This document shows, one piece after another, positions 31,328 through 43,542 of a stretch of DNA of 64,000 bases (its first letter is position 1; every line of letters starts with the position of its first letter). The position numbers and the translations under genes were made by a program. A model generated the notes under the pieces. It did no database searches, was not told the origin of the DNA, and saw nothing but the letters and a program-made list of their open reading frames with translations. The DNA is from Polytrichum commune (Eukaryota > Streptophyta > Polytrichopsida > Polytrichales > Polytrichaceae), in the NCBI GenBank assembly GCA_950295325.1, contig OX485806.1, forward strand, positions 41,478,001 to 41,542,000. The letters are read 5' to 3'.

Positions 31328-34166
31328 TGTGAACCCTTTGAGTGGTCCACCACTCTGCGGGATCACTTTTAGTTAGAATGTTAGCATTAAAAGTTAGAAT
31401 TGATAGGGAATTTAGGGAAAATTAGTTCATTTAGCATTTAGCCTAGAAGAAGGAAGGTCAAAATGAAACTAAGTAGTGCTAGAAGATAGCAAAGTAGAAA
31501 AAATATGCTAGCTAGTAAAAACAACTAGCTAAGCAAATATTAGTAGATGCTAGCTATTAAGCAAATGTTAGTAAATGCTAGCTAAGCAAGTGTTAGTTTA
31601 TTAGTTAGTGTGAGGCACACAAGACTATTAGAGGTGGTTTAGGTAAGAAGATAAAATCGGCTTGAAGACTTTTGAAGACAAAAAAGAAAGAGAGCAAGGG
31701 GGATACTTGCCCACTTGCCCCCTTGCCAACTCGATGGCGGAAAAATTAGAAAGATTTCTAAAGGTTTTTTTGTCGGAGCCACCTCGGCGAGAGGGTGGCA
31801 ACCTCAACCGGGAAAACCCCCGAGCCAAAATTTCGGGAAAGGGTTTGAAAAATGGATCCGGTGGAGGAGGGGTCCAACCCTTTTGTGAGAGGGTTTAAAA
31901 ACCCCTCCTTCCACCTTGTAGCTCTCGCTCTTTCTCTAGTTTTTGGGCGAAGCCCTGCTTCAATGTAGTTAGGAAAAAATCCTTTAGCATGTATTCTCAA
32001 TGGTCTAAAAGAAAGGCTTGAGAACCTCCTCTACTCTCTCTCTCCTAGTTAGGTTGTGTGTTTATTAACACACCAACAAAATTATTCCTTCTTTTGTAGA
32101 GGTAGGTTGGATGGTAGAGTTTTGAGTAGAGGCATTATAGACCTCATCTGCCAATGCCCTGAAGGCTTAGTTCAAAAGCTAGAACAAGATACTTATCATT
32201 TTTCTCTTAGAGAGATTTCATATAGCTATCCATAGCCGTTTCCCATTTGTGATTTGGTTGAGATGACAATTAGTTATGGATTTTCAAAGATGGAGTAGAA
32301 AAACTGGGTGGTCTTGTGGGTAGCGGCTGCTGGATCAGACCTGCGAGCCCAATAGGAATTTTAATTCCAAGAAATTATATTTTTCCCAAGTAGAACTTTT
32401 GTGTAGCTTTCCAAAATGGCTTAGAACATTTGATTTGAGCATGATTTGAATGAGATATGAATTGTGCAAGATGGGACACATAGTTTGAGAACTTTTGGTT
32501 GACTGCTGCATTACAGAGGACCTGCTGGGTTCACTTCGGCTTACCTTTCTAATCACATATTTTTATCAAATACATCTTTTTAATATCTCTCCAGGGTCAT
32601 ATAGAACGTTTGATTTGACTAAGATTTGAATTAGATATGAATTGTTGAAGGCAAGATACATAGTTTAAGCCTTCTTGATTGACTGTTGTGTTACAAGGAG
32701 TCCGCTGAATTTCTATTAGCTTAACCTGTTGATGTCATAATTTTTCTAGTTAGAGCTTGTTCATAGCTTTCCAATGGTATAAGGAAAGCCTAGATCCAAG
32801 TAGTAAGGAATGTGCTATGAATTGTTGAAGTTAGAAGGTAGATAGGTGGGTTGGAAGGGTCGGTTGAATCGACCTCACACTTCCAACCCTCATAACTTTT
32901 GCATTTCTTATCCGATTAGAGTGATTTTTAGATCATTGGAAAGATAATTTGGTGCACTAAGTATAAATATTATGCTTAGGATTAAATTACAGGGCAGAAT
33001 AACACTTTATATTTTAATTGTTAACTAAGGTACGCTTACTACCAAACTAGTTACAAAGAAGGAGGCAAGGTCGACGCTCGGAAAGTGGAGCAAGGAAGGA
33101 GGTAGCGGCTCGGCCTACATCAAGCCCAAATCAACCGAGGAGAATTGAGGTAAATTTACTAACGCTAACCTTCCATTTAGGGTTGGAGGGAGCGCGGCTA
33201 AGGTACGCATCTCTAAACCCACTCACCTATCTCGTAAGGTCAAGTGGCTTGACCACTTGACCGCCAAGGGAGTACCCAATTCCATTGTTTTCGGGGCCCT
33301 TGGTATGTTTTGTGGTAGTAGCTTCATTTATTAGCAAGTTTCGTGTGTGGTAAGTCGGGTTAATCACCGACACGACCACTCTGAATGTTGTTGGTGGAAA
33401 GGTGGGGTTAATGACCCGCGAATCCACTATTATGTTGTTGGCCCCATAGATTGGGAGTAATGGCCCCAATTTATGAAGATTGCGCAACAGGTTGAACCTA
33501 CAGGTCGCCCGTCACCCTGGTCCCATTGAGTTGCATTTCGTGGTCTATCCAGTGTAAACACATTTAACAATCAAAACATACCAAATAAATCGTAAACCCT
33601 TGTTGGCAAGAGACCCGAGGTAAGGGGTAATGCCTAATATGTTAATGTAGTAAGTTAGGACGTGCAAACAAAAGTAAGTAATTAAGAAGGAATTTGTGTG
33701 AAGGGTGGGACTTAGGCCAAGTTTCCCCGCTTAGAAAACTAAATAGAACTAAATAAAGAAATAGGAAGAATTGAATGGTCCATCAAATTGTCGTTATTCC
33801 GTTCGTTGAGTTGGGGTGGTATCAGTCACACCCGGTTGGGTGTATCAGAACCATCCCAATTCACAAATTAGGATTGCCTTGGTTTCAAGGCTGGTGCGTC
33901 TGCGCGTAGAATAGGTTGTAGGTTAAGGTTAGAACTAGATATGAAATTGGTTAGTGGAGTTTAAAGCCACACTAGTAAAAAACTAAGGCCTAACCTCCGG
34001 AGGTACTACGACGCATATTTAATCTCCCTTAAAAATCTAACTACTCACGTTATACACCTATCATCCGGGTTCGGCTTGGGCGCCTGCAAATGCAGGCCAC
34101 CTTCACCGAAGGGCTTGTGTGATACTTTTAGGCTCCCTCGAAAGGGGGTGGCCCAAAAGTACCACA
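31328..34166 (-). mobile_element. Solo LTR of the 3-kb family (L3), minus orientation
   Basis: It is the reverse complement of 716-3781 over its whole length (2839 bp), starting TGTGAACC and ending GTACCACA on the plus strand. Perfect TSD CAAAC (31323-31327 and 34167-34171) lies in the satellite word ATCAAACCAACC. The independent TSD shows it is a separate insertion, not the other terminus of a giant inverted-repeat element. Confidence 0.88.
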
Positions 34167-36960
34167 CAAACCAACCTTTCAACTTAGAATTTGGCCTAAT
34201 ACACCAACAGAGATTAAATACAACATGCAACCCCAAGACCTCGAACCTATGTACACAATCAAAATCTTGTGTGAACTTGACCCTATGTATACAATCAAAA
34301 TTTGTTGTGGAACCCCGAACCCCTTGACCCTCTTGGAATCGAGAGGATCCCCACATTATCAACCCTTGACTTCAAATTCTCAAACCAACCTTACAACTTA
34401 GAATGTGGCCTAATACACCAACAAACATTAAACACAACAAGCAACCCCTTAAACGCAACCTATATATACAATCAAATCAGGTGTGAACTCGCCCCTATGT
34501 ACATAGTCAAAATTTGGTGTGGAACCCCGAATCCGATGACCCTCTTGGAACCGAGAGGGTCCCCACATTATCAACCCTTGACTTCAAATTATCAAACCAA
34601 CCTTAAAACTTAGAATGTGGCCTAATACACCAACAAAGATTAAACACAACAAACAACCCCTTGACCCCGAACCTATATATACAATCAAATCTGGTGTGAA
34701 CTCGCCCCTATGTACACAATCAAAATCAGGTGTGGAACCCCGAACCCCTTGACCCTCTTGGAACCGAGAGGATCCCCACATTATCAACCCTTAACTTCAA
34801 ATTATCAAACCAACCTTACAATCTTAGAATCTGGCCTAATACACCAACAAAGATTAAACACAACAAGCAACCCCTTAAACGCAACCTATGTACACTATCA
34901 ACCCCTTAAACTCAAACCTATGTACAAAGGGTTCAGTTGGTGTGAACTCAACCCTATGTACACAATCAAAATTTGGTGTGGAACCCCGAACCCCATGACC
35001 CTCTCGGAACCGAGAGGGTCCCCACATTATCAACCCTTGACTTCAAATTATCAAACCAACCTTAAAACTTAAAATCTGGCCTAATACACTGACAAAGATT
35101 AAACACAACAAGCAACCCCTTGACCCCGAACCTATATATACAATCAAATCTAGTGGGAACTCGCCCCTATGTACACAATCAAAATCTGGTCTCAAACCCC
35201 AAACCCCTTGACCTTCTCGGAACCGAGAGGATCACTAGATTATCGACTTCAAATTATCAAACCAACCTTACAACTTAGAATGTGGCCTAATACACCAACA
35301 AAGATTAAACACAACAAGCAACCCCTTAAACGCAACCTATGTATACAATCAAAATTTGGTGTGAACTCAACCCTATGTACACAATCAAAATTTGGTGTGG
35401 AACCCCGAACCCCATGACCCTCTCGGAATCGAAAGGGTCCCCACATTATCAACCCTTGACTTCAAATTATCAAACCAACCTTAAAACTTAGAATGTGGCC
35501 TAATACACCAACAAAGATTAAACACAACAAACAACCCCTTGACCCCGAACCTATATATACAATCAAATCTGGTGTGAACTCGCCCCTATGTACACAATCA
35601 AAATCAGGTGTGGAACCCCGAACCCCTTGACCCTCTTGGAACCGAGAGGATCCCCACATTATCAACCCTTAACTTCAAATTATCAAACCAACCTTACAAT
35701 CTTAGAATCTGGCCTAATACACCAACAAAGATTAAACACAACAAGCAACCCCTTAAACGCAACCTATGTACACTATCAACCCCTTAAACTCAAACCTATG
35801 TACAAAGGGTTCAGTTGGTGTGAACTCAACCCTATGTACACAATCAAAATTTGGTGTGGAACCCCGAACCCCATGACCCTCTCGGAACCGAGAGGGTCCC
35901 CACATTATCAACCCTTGACTTCAAATTATCAAACCAACCTTAAAACTTAAAATCTGGCCTAATACACTGACAAAGATTAAACACAACAAGCAACCCCTTG
36001 ACCCCGAACCTATATATACAATCAAATCTAGTGGGAACTCGCCCCTATGTACACAATCAAAATCTGGTCTCAAACCCCAAACCCCTTGACCTTCTCGAAA
36101 CCGAGAGGATCACTAGATTATCGACTTCAAATTATCAAACCAACCTTACAACTTAGAATGTGGCCTAATACACCAACAAAGATTAAACACAACAAGCAAC
36201 CCCTTAAACGCAACCTATGTATACAATCAAAATTTGGTGTGAACTCAACCCTATGTACACAATCAAAATTTGGTGTGGAACCCCGAACCCCATGACCCTC
36301 TCGGAATCGAAAGGGTCCCCACATTATCAACCCTTGACTTCAAATTATCAAACCAACCTTTCAACTTAGAATCTGGCCTAATACACCAACAGAGATTAAA
36401 CACAACATGCAACCCCAAGACCCCGAACCTATGTACAGAATCAAAATCTTGTGTGAACTCGACCCAATGTATACAATCAAAATCTAGTGTGAATTTGACT
36501 CAATGTACACAATAAAGATTTGGTGTGGAACCCCGAATGCCTTGATCCTCTCGGAACCGAGAGGGTCCCCACATTATCAACACTTGACTTCAAATTATGA
36601 AACCAACCTTACAATCTTAGAATCTGGCCTCATACACCAACAAACATTAAACACAACAAGCAACCCCTTAAACCCAACCTATGTACACAATCAAAATCTG
36701 GCGTGGAACCCCGAACTCCTTGACCCTCTCGGAACCGATAGGGTCCCCACATTATCAACCCTTGACTTCAAATTATGAAACCAACCTTACAATCTTTGAA
36801 TGTCGCCTAATGCACCAATAAAGATTAAACAAAACAAACAACCCCTTAAACCCAACCTATGTACACAATCAAAATCGGGTGTGAACTCAACCCAATGTAA
36901 ACAATCCAAATCTGGTGTGAAACCCCAAACCCCTTGACCCTCTCGACCCCGAGAGGGTCT
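34167..36960 (+). repeat. ~213-bp satellite with 878-bp higher-order repeat
   Basis: The anchor word CAAACCAACCTT recurs at 34593, 34806, 35052, 35258, 35471, 35684, 35930, 36136 and 36349. The spacing pattern is 213, 246, 206, 213 and then again 213, 246, 206, 213, giving an 878-bp unit of four monomers present twice (about 34570-35450 and 35450-36330) at near identity. Each monomer carries an 11-bp-arm palindrome (GACCCTCTCGG, 2-bp centre, CCGAGAGGGTC, e.g. 34997-35020) and repeated CCTATGTACACAATCAAAAT words. Frames opened by the array repeat identically and are not genes. Confidence 0.92.
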
Positions 36961-37317
36961 GTGAGGCCAAACCACCCACCCTTATGCGTCGTAGTCCGGG
37001 TGAGGGCATGGGGATCACATTCATGTTCACATAACTCCCTCTTCCCAACGCCAGTAAAATCCATTACATTTCCCATCAACTCTTGCACACCAGTTTATTC
37101 CATAATACGAGTACAAGCATTGAAAAATGCTCTTCTCTATTTATTCCCTTCTTCCTACACTAATTTACAACCAACCCTCAAATCCCTACAAAAAACTCAT
37201 CCCCTTAGGCCACCCTCTAATTTATATGAGGCCGAACCGCCCTAATTCACTAATGAGTTGAATTCCTAGTTTAATCTTCCTCCCCCCCTTTCCTAATTAG
37301 CTAGCCCACAATATGAG
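36961..37317. other. Non-satellite sequence right of the array
   Basis: It starts with the dispersed motif GTGAGGCCAAACC..CCCACCCTTA..GCGTCGTAGTCCGG (36960-37002), shared with 3966-4003 (inverted) and 41317-41360. The rest is AT-rich without a gene. Confidence 0.5.
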
Positions 37318-37412
37318 GTGACATTAGTAACCCTGGCCCTTCCCATAACCGGCCTGGGCTCATAACCGGTCCCATAACCGGTCCCTAACCGGTCACATAT
37401 CCGGTCCCATAA
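37318..37412 (+). repeat. CATAACCGGTCCC short tandem repeat
   Basis: About six imperfect copies of CCCATAACCGGT with a 13-16-bp period. Confidence 0.7.
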
Positions 37413-37429
37413 CCGGCAGCCCCCGAGCT

Positions 37430-38408
37430 CTCTTCACATCAGTAGCTCTTCATGCCGAACCCAAGCCTCAAACCAACAGCTCTTCATGCCGAGCCCAAAG
37501 CCTCAAATCAGTAGCTCCTAATGCCGAGCTCAAAATTTCAACCGCAACTCAATTCATGCCGAACCCAAGCCTCAAACCAGCAGCTCTTCATGCCGAGCTC
37601 AAAACTCAAATCAATAGTTTGAATGCCGAACCCAAAGCCTCAAATCAGTAGCTCCTAATGCCGAGCTCAAAACTCAAACCAGCAGCTCTTCATGCCGAGC
37701 CTAAGACTCAAATCAGTAGCTCCTAATGCCGAGTTCAAAACTCAAATCAGTAGCTCTGAATGCTGAACCCAAGCCTCAAACCGCAGCTCATCATGCCAAG
37801 CTCAAAACTCAAATCAGTAGCTCTGAAAGCCGAACCCAAGCCTCAAACCAGCAGTTCTTCATGCCAAGCCCAAAGCCTCAAATCAGTAGCTCCTAATGCC
37901 GAGTTCAAAACTCAAATCAGTAGCTCTGAATGCTGAACCCAAGCCTCAAACCGCAGCTCATCATGCCGAGCTCAAAACTCAAATCAGTAGCTCTGAAAGC
38001 CGAACCCAAGCCTCAAACCAGCAGTCCTTCATGCCAAGCCCAAAGCCTCAAATCAGTAGCTCCTAATGCCGAGTTCAAAACTCAAATCAGTAGCTCTGAA
38101 TGCTGAACCCAAGCCTCAAACCGCAGCTCATCATGCCGAGCTCAAAACTCAAATCAATAGCTCTGAATGCCGAACCCAAGCCTCAAACCAGCAGCTCTTC
38201 ATGCCAAGCCCAAAGCCTCAAATCAGTAGCTCCTAATGCCGAGTTCAAAAACTCAAATAAGTAGCTCTAAATGCCGAATCCAAGCCTCAAACCAGCAGCT
38301 CTTCATGTTGAGCCCAAAGCCTCAAATCAGTAGCTCCTAATGCCGAGTTCAAAACTCAAATCAGTAGCTCTGAATGCCGAACCCAAGCCTCAAACTGCAG
38401 CTCATCCC
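37430..38408 (+). repeat. Tandem array of ~28-bp monomers with 170-bp higher-order period
   Basis: Monomers have the form CTCAAATCAGTAGCTCCTAATGCCGAG / CTCAAACCAGCAGCTCTTCATGCCGAG. The variant TCCTAATGCCGAGTTC recurs at 37721, 37891, 38061, 38231 and 38335, giving three exact 170-bp periods (six monomers each) and one shortened by loss of about two monomers. Confidence 0.85.
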
Positions 38409-38800
38409 AGCTACTCGAGCTCCTCCCTCGCTTAACTCAAAAAAGAAGGACCACACACAAACACCCGAGAGGGCTTAACCCCTTACCCCTCTCCTACATA
38501 ATAGGACCTCATCCTATCCACTAAACCCTCACCCCTTAAACCAACACGATAGGTCCCAATTCAAACACTTAAACCCCGAGGCCCTTCCCTTACGTAACCC
38601 ACAACCACTATGTTTTAAATTTCAACCCTTACTCACACTAATCCTTTAATTAACCAAACTAAATAAGCCTAAGGCCTAAAACATAAATCCACACCAAGCC
38701 TCACTCTTTTTAATCCTTTTTTAGGTTCCAATAATGACTTCAAATGCAATTCTAAGTAAATTCTAAACATAAAACAAATATGAGCAACCATTTTGCCCTT
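38409..38800. other. Spacer between arrays
   Basis: AT- and C-rich sequence with no coding or repeat structure that I can support. Confidence 0.4.
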
Positions 38801-39098
38801 GATTTCAAATTATGAAACCAACCTTGCAATCTTAGAATGTGGCCTAATACACAAACAAAGATTAAACACAACAAGCAACCTTTTAAACCCAACCTATGTA
38901 CACAGTCAAAATTTGGTGTGAACTCGACCCTATGTATACAATCAAAATCTATTGTGGAACCCCGAACCCCTTGACCCTCTCGGAACCGAGAATGTCCCCA
39001 CATTATCAACCCTTGACTTTAAATTATCAAACCAACCTTACAATCTTAGAATGTGGCCTAATACACCAACAAAGATTAAACACAACAAGCAACCCCTT
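38801..39098 (+). repeat. Detached block of the ~213-bp satellite
   Basis: It contains the same anchor words (ATTATGAAACCAACCTTGCAATCTTAG, ACACAACAAGCAACC) and a palindrome copy (CCCTCTCGGAACCGAGAATG) as the main array 2 kb to the left. It ends inside the word AGCAACCCCTT where the next fragment starts. Confidence 0.75.
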
Positions 39099-39410
39099 TG
39101 TAGGAGTTTGAAAATGCACGGAAGTCCGGATTACCGGCCAAACCGGTCTTTAGTGGAGAAATAGGTTAGGTGTTTTGATTATGTTAAGGGACTTTAGTGT
39201 GGCTTAGCCGTTCTAGGAAATAACTTTTGGTGCGTCCAACCAAACGCAATAAAATGGCTAAAAGGGTCATTTTAACCGACCTGGAACCGATCCAAAAATA
39301 CCGTTAGATAACTGCCAACCCCGAAGCAACCGGGATGATGGCAGTTACCATAAACGGTTACCATAGGCGGTTACAAGGCCGAACTCCCGGCGGATGCACC
39401 AAAAATGTGG
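39099..39410 (+). mobile_element. 5'-end fragment of a C4-family element
   Basis: TGTAGGAGTTTGAAAATGCACGGAAGTCCGG resembles the starts of C4 copies 1 and 2 (TGTGGGAGCC..). AACGGTTACC/GGCGGTTACA words follow, as in their leaders. Similarity fades near 39410. It may be the detached 5' end of copy 3 (43441 onward) or an independent truncated copy. Confidence 0.45.
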
Positions 39411-39562
39411 TGACAATTATTACTCCAAGCGAAGTAACAACCCACAAGATTGGCCGGATGGGTGTACTACTCTAGTGCCTCCAAGTAATGACCTTCTAAT
39501 TCCTATAATGTAGGAGACCAATGTAGGGCCTGATACAGAGAATTAATTCCGAACAATATTGC

Positions 39563-40010
39563 ATGACACGCAGGACATTACTGCATGACACACATGACAT
39601 TACTACATGAAACGCAAGACATTACTGCATGATACGCATGACATTACTACATGAAACGCAGGACATTACTGCATGACACGTAGGACACTTGCGTGACACT
39701 ACTGCATGACATGCAGCATCACATAGCACGAATGCAAAATATTGATATAGAAGGCTAATGCCTAACACGAAACCTAATGCAGAGGAATAATACCGAACAT
39801 AATGCATAAGAGTAATGTAGAAGTTGATGCATGAAACTAATCCAGGGTCTAATGCAGAATCTACTGCATGGGACTAATATAGAGGGTTGATGCAGCGGAC
39901 TGATGTATAACGTAATACAAAAGTTTAATATAGGAGATTGATGCAGGAGACTAATACAAATTCCAATGCAAAACATAATGCATGAGACTAGGATAGAATA
40001 TTATTGCATC
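39563..40010 (+). repeat. ~25-bp tandem repeat (ACATTACTGCATGACACGCAGG) decaying rightward
   Basis: Units of GACATTACTGCATGACACGCAG type follow each other to about 39713. Looser AATGCAGAGG/CTAATGCA words then continue to about 40010. No gene. Confidence 0.75.
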
Positions 40011-43000
40011 TAGCAATAATGTAAAGGCTAACACATAAACTAGTGTATAGATTAAGGCAAAAACTACTGAAAAGAAGATTAAGTAACATCCAATAACTTT
40101 AGATATCAAGCTAATGTAACTAGAAAATAATACATATTTTCAATAAGATTCAAAACCATGTTATTCAACATTCATAGGGTTCAAAAACCCTGTTATTCAA
40201 CATTCATGGGGCTCATAAACCCCTTTGTCCATCATTCCTATTCCTATACTTCAACAACTAATTGCATCTACCTATATGGAGAGGGGGCAAGAAAAAAGTC
40301 GTGCTAACCACAAGAGTGTATGAGAGAGAGAGAGAAGTCTAGTCCTAACCACTAGAATGAGTGAGTGAGAATGAGCTTCCGCGCTCCCTTCGGGGGACTA
40401 CCCTTCCAACCACCAAGTCTTCTTGGCCATAGATGAGGTCATACCTACATCTAACGGTTGGCCTTCACGGCCGTCTTAACCCTAGCCGCCATTATCTAAA
40501 TCCCTACATCCAACAGTCTTGGTTTCCCATCCGGTTGATCCAACAGCCTTCATCCGCTCGCCATCTCATCCGTTGACGTCATCCTCCGTTCGTTGCTGTC
40601 ATACGTTTACACCTTCATCCGCTTGACTTCTCGTCCGTTTGATATCATACTTTGTTTGTTGATGTCGTACGTCCAATGTCGTCCTACGTTGTCATTCATC
40701 CCTTTGGCGTCGTCCTACGCTGTCCTTCATCCATTCGGTGTCGATCTATACTATCATCCATCCCTTTGACGTTGTCTTTCGCTGTTCTTCATCCATTGTC
40801 TAAATTTCTTCATACTAACTAATCAATCTAAATTTAATTTCTATGTACTGACTCCTTTCTATTTAGACCACGAATCTTAATCCAACCGCGAGCGATTTGA
40901 TTACTTCACGTGGATAGATAATAACATGTTTTTAAAAGATAAAACTACTTGAGAAGGTTCTACGCACACCCTTGTAGTAACATCTTCTTTGTATCCGCCT
41001 ATAGATTATTTCTGCTTTATCACTAGCTCAATTTGGAATAGCACCAGTCAATGTAATCAATCGGATTCGAACCCGGGTTGGTCCAGACTTAATACCAGTC
41101 TCTTACACAACTCGCATCCACAGGTCGATGTCTCGAAACCTAATAGCCACCCAAATATTGACTAACTCAAACCACTAACTTTTTTTTTTGTAGATTGTAG
41201 GCCTTAACTCAACCCGTGAGCGGTTTGAGTGGCTTACAAGGACACTTAAGGAAATTAACCCTCCCCTTGAGCCATTTGCATAGTGCAATAGTGCCGAGAG
41301 AAAAAATGGTGAGGTGTGTGAGGCCAAACCCCCCACCCTTAAGCGTCCGTAGTCCGAGTAGTGGGTTTGGGCTCACATTCCTCCGCGGTATTGGATTTGG
41401 ACTTGAATGAGTCCATAGTGCAAGGTTCACCCTTCAAGTGGTCTTGGATTTAACTGGAATTTCACTTTTAACAACTCAATGTACGATTTCAATACGTATG
41501 TGGAGAATGCACAAGTTAACTATGTTATTTTAACCTCCTTATGCTCGGGTGCTATTTTGTCTTTGTTTGCTTCTAACGTCCATCCGGCTGCTTTAGCTAC
41601 ACAAGCCCTTAAGGATATCCCTCTCCTAAATGGAGTCCGTGCCGTTGACTCTATACTACCACTTGAACTATCACTTGTGTATTCCGTATCGCTACTATAA
41701 GAGGTCTCACTTGGTGTCTCCATACCGTACATAAGCCTTTAAGTATTAAGAAATACTTATGTGACTTATGTCAATCTCTCCCTCGCACCTTTGGTCTTTG
41801 CTTCCTTTGTCTTGCCATCGCGAGAGTGCTCCACATTCTCCATTAAGTTGTGCACGTGGTTTATTTTTAAAGAGAGGATGCAAGTGTTAAAAAAAACACT
41901 ATTCTCTATAGTCAATCTCAAATACATTTACTTGTGAAAGCCACACATAACACTAACTAGCATAATGTAACTAACTACTTGTCTATGAGCTAATTAGGTA
42001 GGCTATCTACTAAGCTCCTTCATGAACCCATCTCTTTACTTTCTAATTACATAAACCTAGCTCCTTCATAAACCCAGCTCCTTCATAAACCCAGCTTCTT
42101 AGCTTCTAACTAAACAAACCCAGCTCCTTCATAAACCCAGCTCCTTCATGAACCCAGCTCCTTAGCTTCTAACTAAACAAACCCAGGTCCTTCATAAACC
42201 CAGCTCTTTACTTTCTAACTAAACAAACCCAGCTCCTTCATGAACCCACAACTTTGTAGTTGTAATCCCCAACTACCTCACTAATTATTCAAGCCCTTAA
42301 CTAATCTTCCTACCTAATTTCCCTAATTCTACTAACAACCCCTTTCTAATCACACAATTCTTCTCTAATCCTAAAATCCTAAAATCCTAGAGAGGAGAGG
42401 GGGAGAGACAATTCCCTAACTTCACTAAGACTAACTAATCCACACAAGTATATTTTTGCACTCATCACAACATCAAGTGCTCAACTCTTAAACATGGAAC
42501 TTGCAACCACGTGTATTCAAAACATGAACTTTAAGTACCACAAATTGGAATCATGAATTAACTTTAAAATCCTTCACGTCAACACTAATTCTACCAAGAG
42601 GTCAAGCCCTCTTCAAGGCTAACAAGCCTTGGCTCTCATACTAAAAACTAAGCACACACATGTGCTCCAATATGGCTTCCCACACCCACACTTATAACTC
42701 GTGGGGTGCCTTGGAGCACAAAGGAAAGAGAGGATGAGTGAGGGAAGAATGAGGAATTATATAGTAAGCTTGAGGGGGTGAGCACCCTCAAGGCTCACGA
42801 TAAGCCCTTGAGATTTCCTCCTACTTAGCAGGCGCCAATCCTATCTTCTAAGCCTTCCTCCCTCAAATGATCAACAAGGATCCTAATTCGAACATTTAAC
42901 TAGCCTTGGCTTTCTACCTACCACACTTTACCAAACTTGGGATGCTTCAACCCAAACTTAGCCTCCTTCGCTTTCCGCCGCCATAACTTTCTCCCCTTAC

Positions 43001-43440
43001 CTTCCCAAATCGTCGCTCACCACTTAATTCAAACCACGATGCTTAACTCGTGATTTGATTGGTGCTTTGAGAATTTGCTTATCCTCCACCTTGCATTCTT
43101 CCTTGGGCCTTCCCCATTAAGTGGCCATGATGAGGTGGTCCACTTGTGCGCTCCATGTGATCCTCCATTCATCCCAATTCGAATGCACTTGCCTCTTGAG
43201 TCACTTTGGTTGTCTCCATCCATTTGTACTAGCCTACTCACTAACTACTCAATCCAAGTTCTCCTTACCTATCCTCATTCACTCAAATCCTTCCGAAGGT
43301 AAAAACACAATAACAACTCACATCCTAGCCTCTTACAACATGGTACTTCTAAGACTAACATTTCACTCTTTTTATATTTTTGTGAAGTAACATGCTACTT
43401 CAAAGTGCATCAACTAACGTTTCAAGGGTCTAAGACTAAA
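40011..43440. other. Gene-free stretch with low-order repeats
   Basis: Seen here: degenerate CCTACGCTGTCCTTCATCC words (40550-40800); a possible B box GGATTCGAACC (41063-41073, minus orientation); the dispersed motif at 41317-41360; and a tandem array of CCCAGCTCCTTCATAAA words (42050-42250). Short frames near 41479-41732 and 43029-43390 have no recognisable domain. Confidence 0.45.
42050..42250 (+). repeat. CCCAGCTCCTTCATAAA tandem repeat
   Basis: A 17-bp word and a longer variant (CTTAGCTTCTAACTAAACAA) alternate, with about nine copies of the CCCAGCTCCTTCAT core. Confidence 0.75.
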
Positions 43441-43542
43441 TGTGGGCACCCTTTTGGGCTCACAAGGTGCTTTCTTTTTGTTGAATCATCAGCAGTTGGA
43501 TTGCTGAGATTCTGTTTTAAGACGGGCAGGGGTTAGTGCACA

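Noticed and set aside
716-34166. A 33-kb transposon or Maverick-like element with 3-kb terminal inverted repeats
   Set aside because: Each inverted copy has TG..CA ends and its own, different 5-bp TSD on both of its sides, so they are two solo LTRs.
34990-35025. CRISPR-like array or bacterial terminator from the palindrome in the satellite
   Set aside because: The context is a eukaryotic tandem satellite with ~213-bp spacing, no unique spacers and no T-tract.
34710-36515. Repeated identical open frames (e.g. 120 codons at 34710 and again at 35588)
   Set aside because: They are frames opened by the 878-bp higher-order satellite; their spacing equals the repeat period and they have no protein-like composition.
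41045-41135. tRNA gene on the minus strand
   Set aside because: Only a B-box-like GGTTCGAATCC is present; no acceptor stem or convincing A box, so at most a SINE relic.
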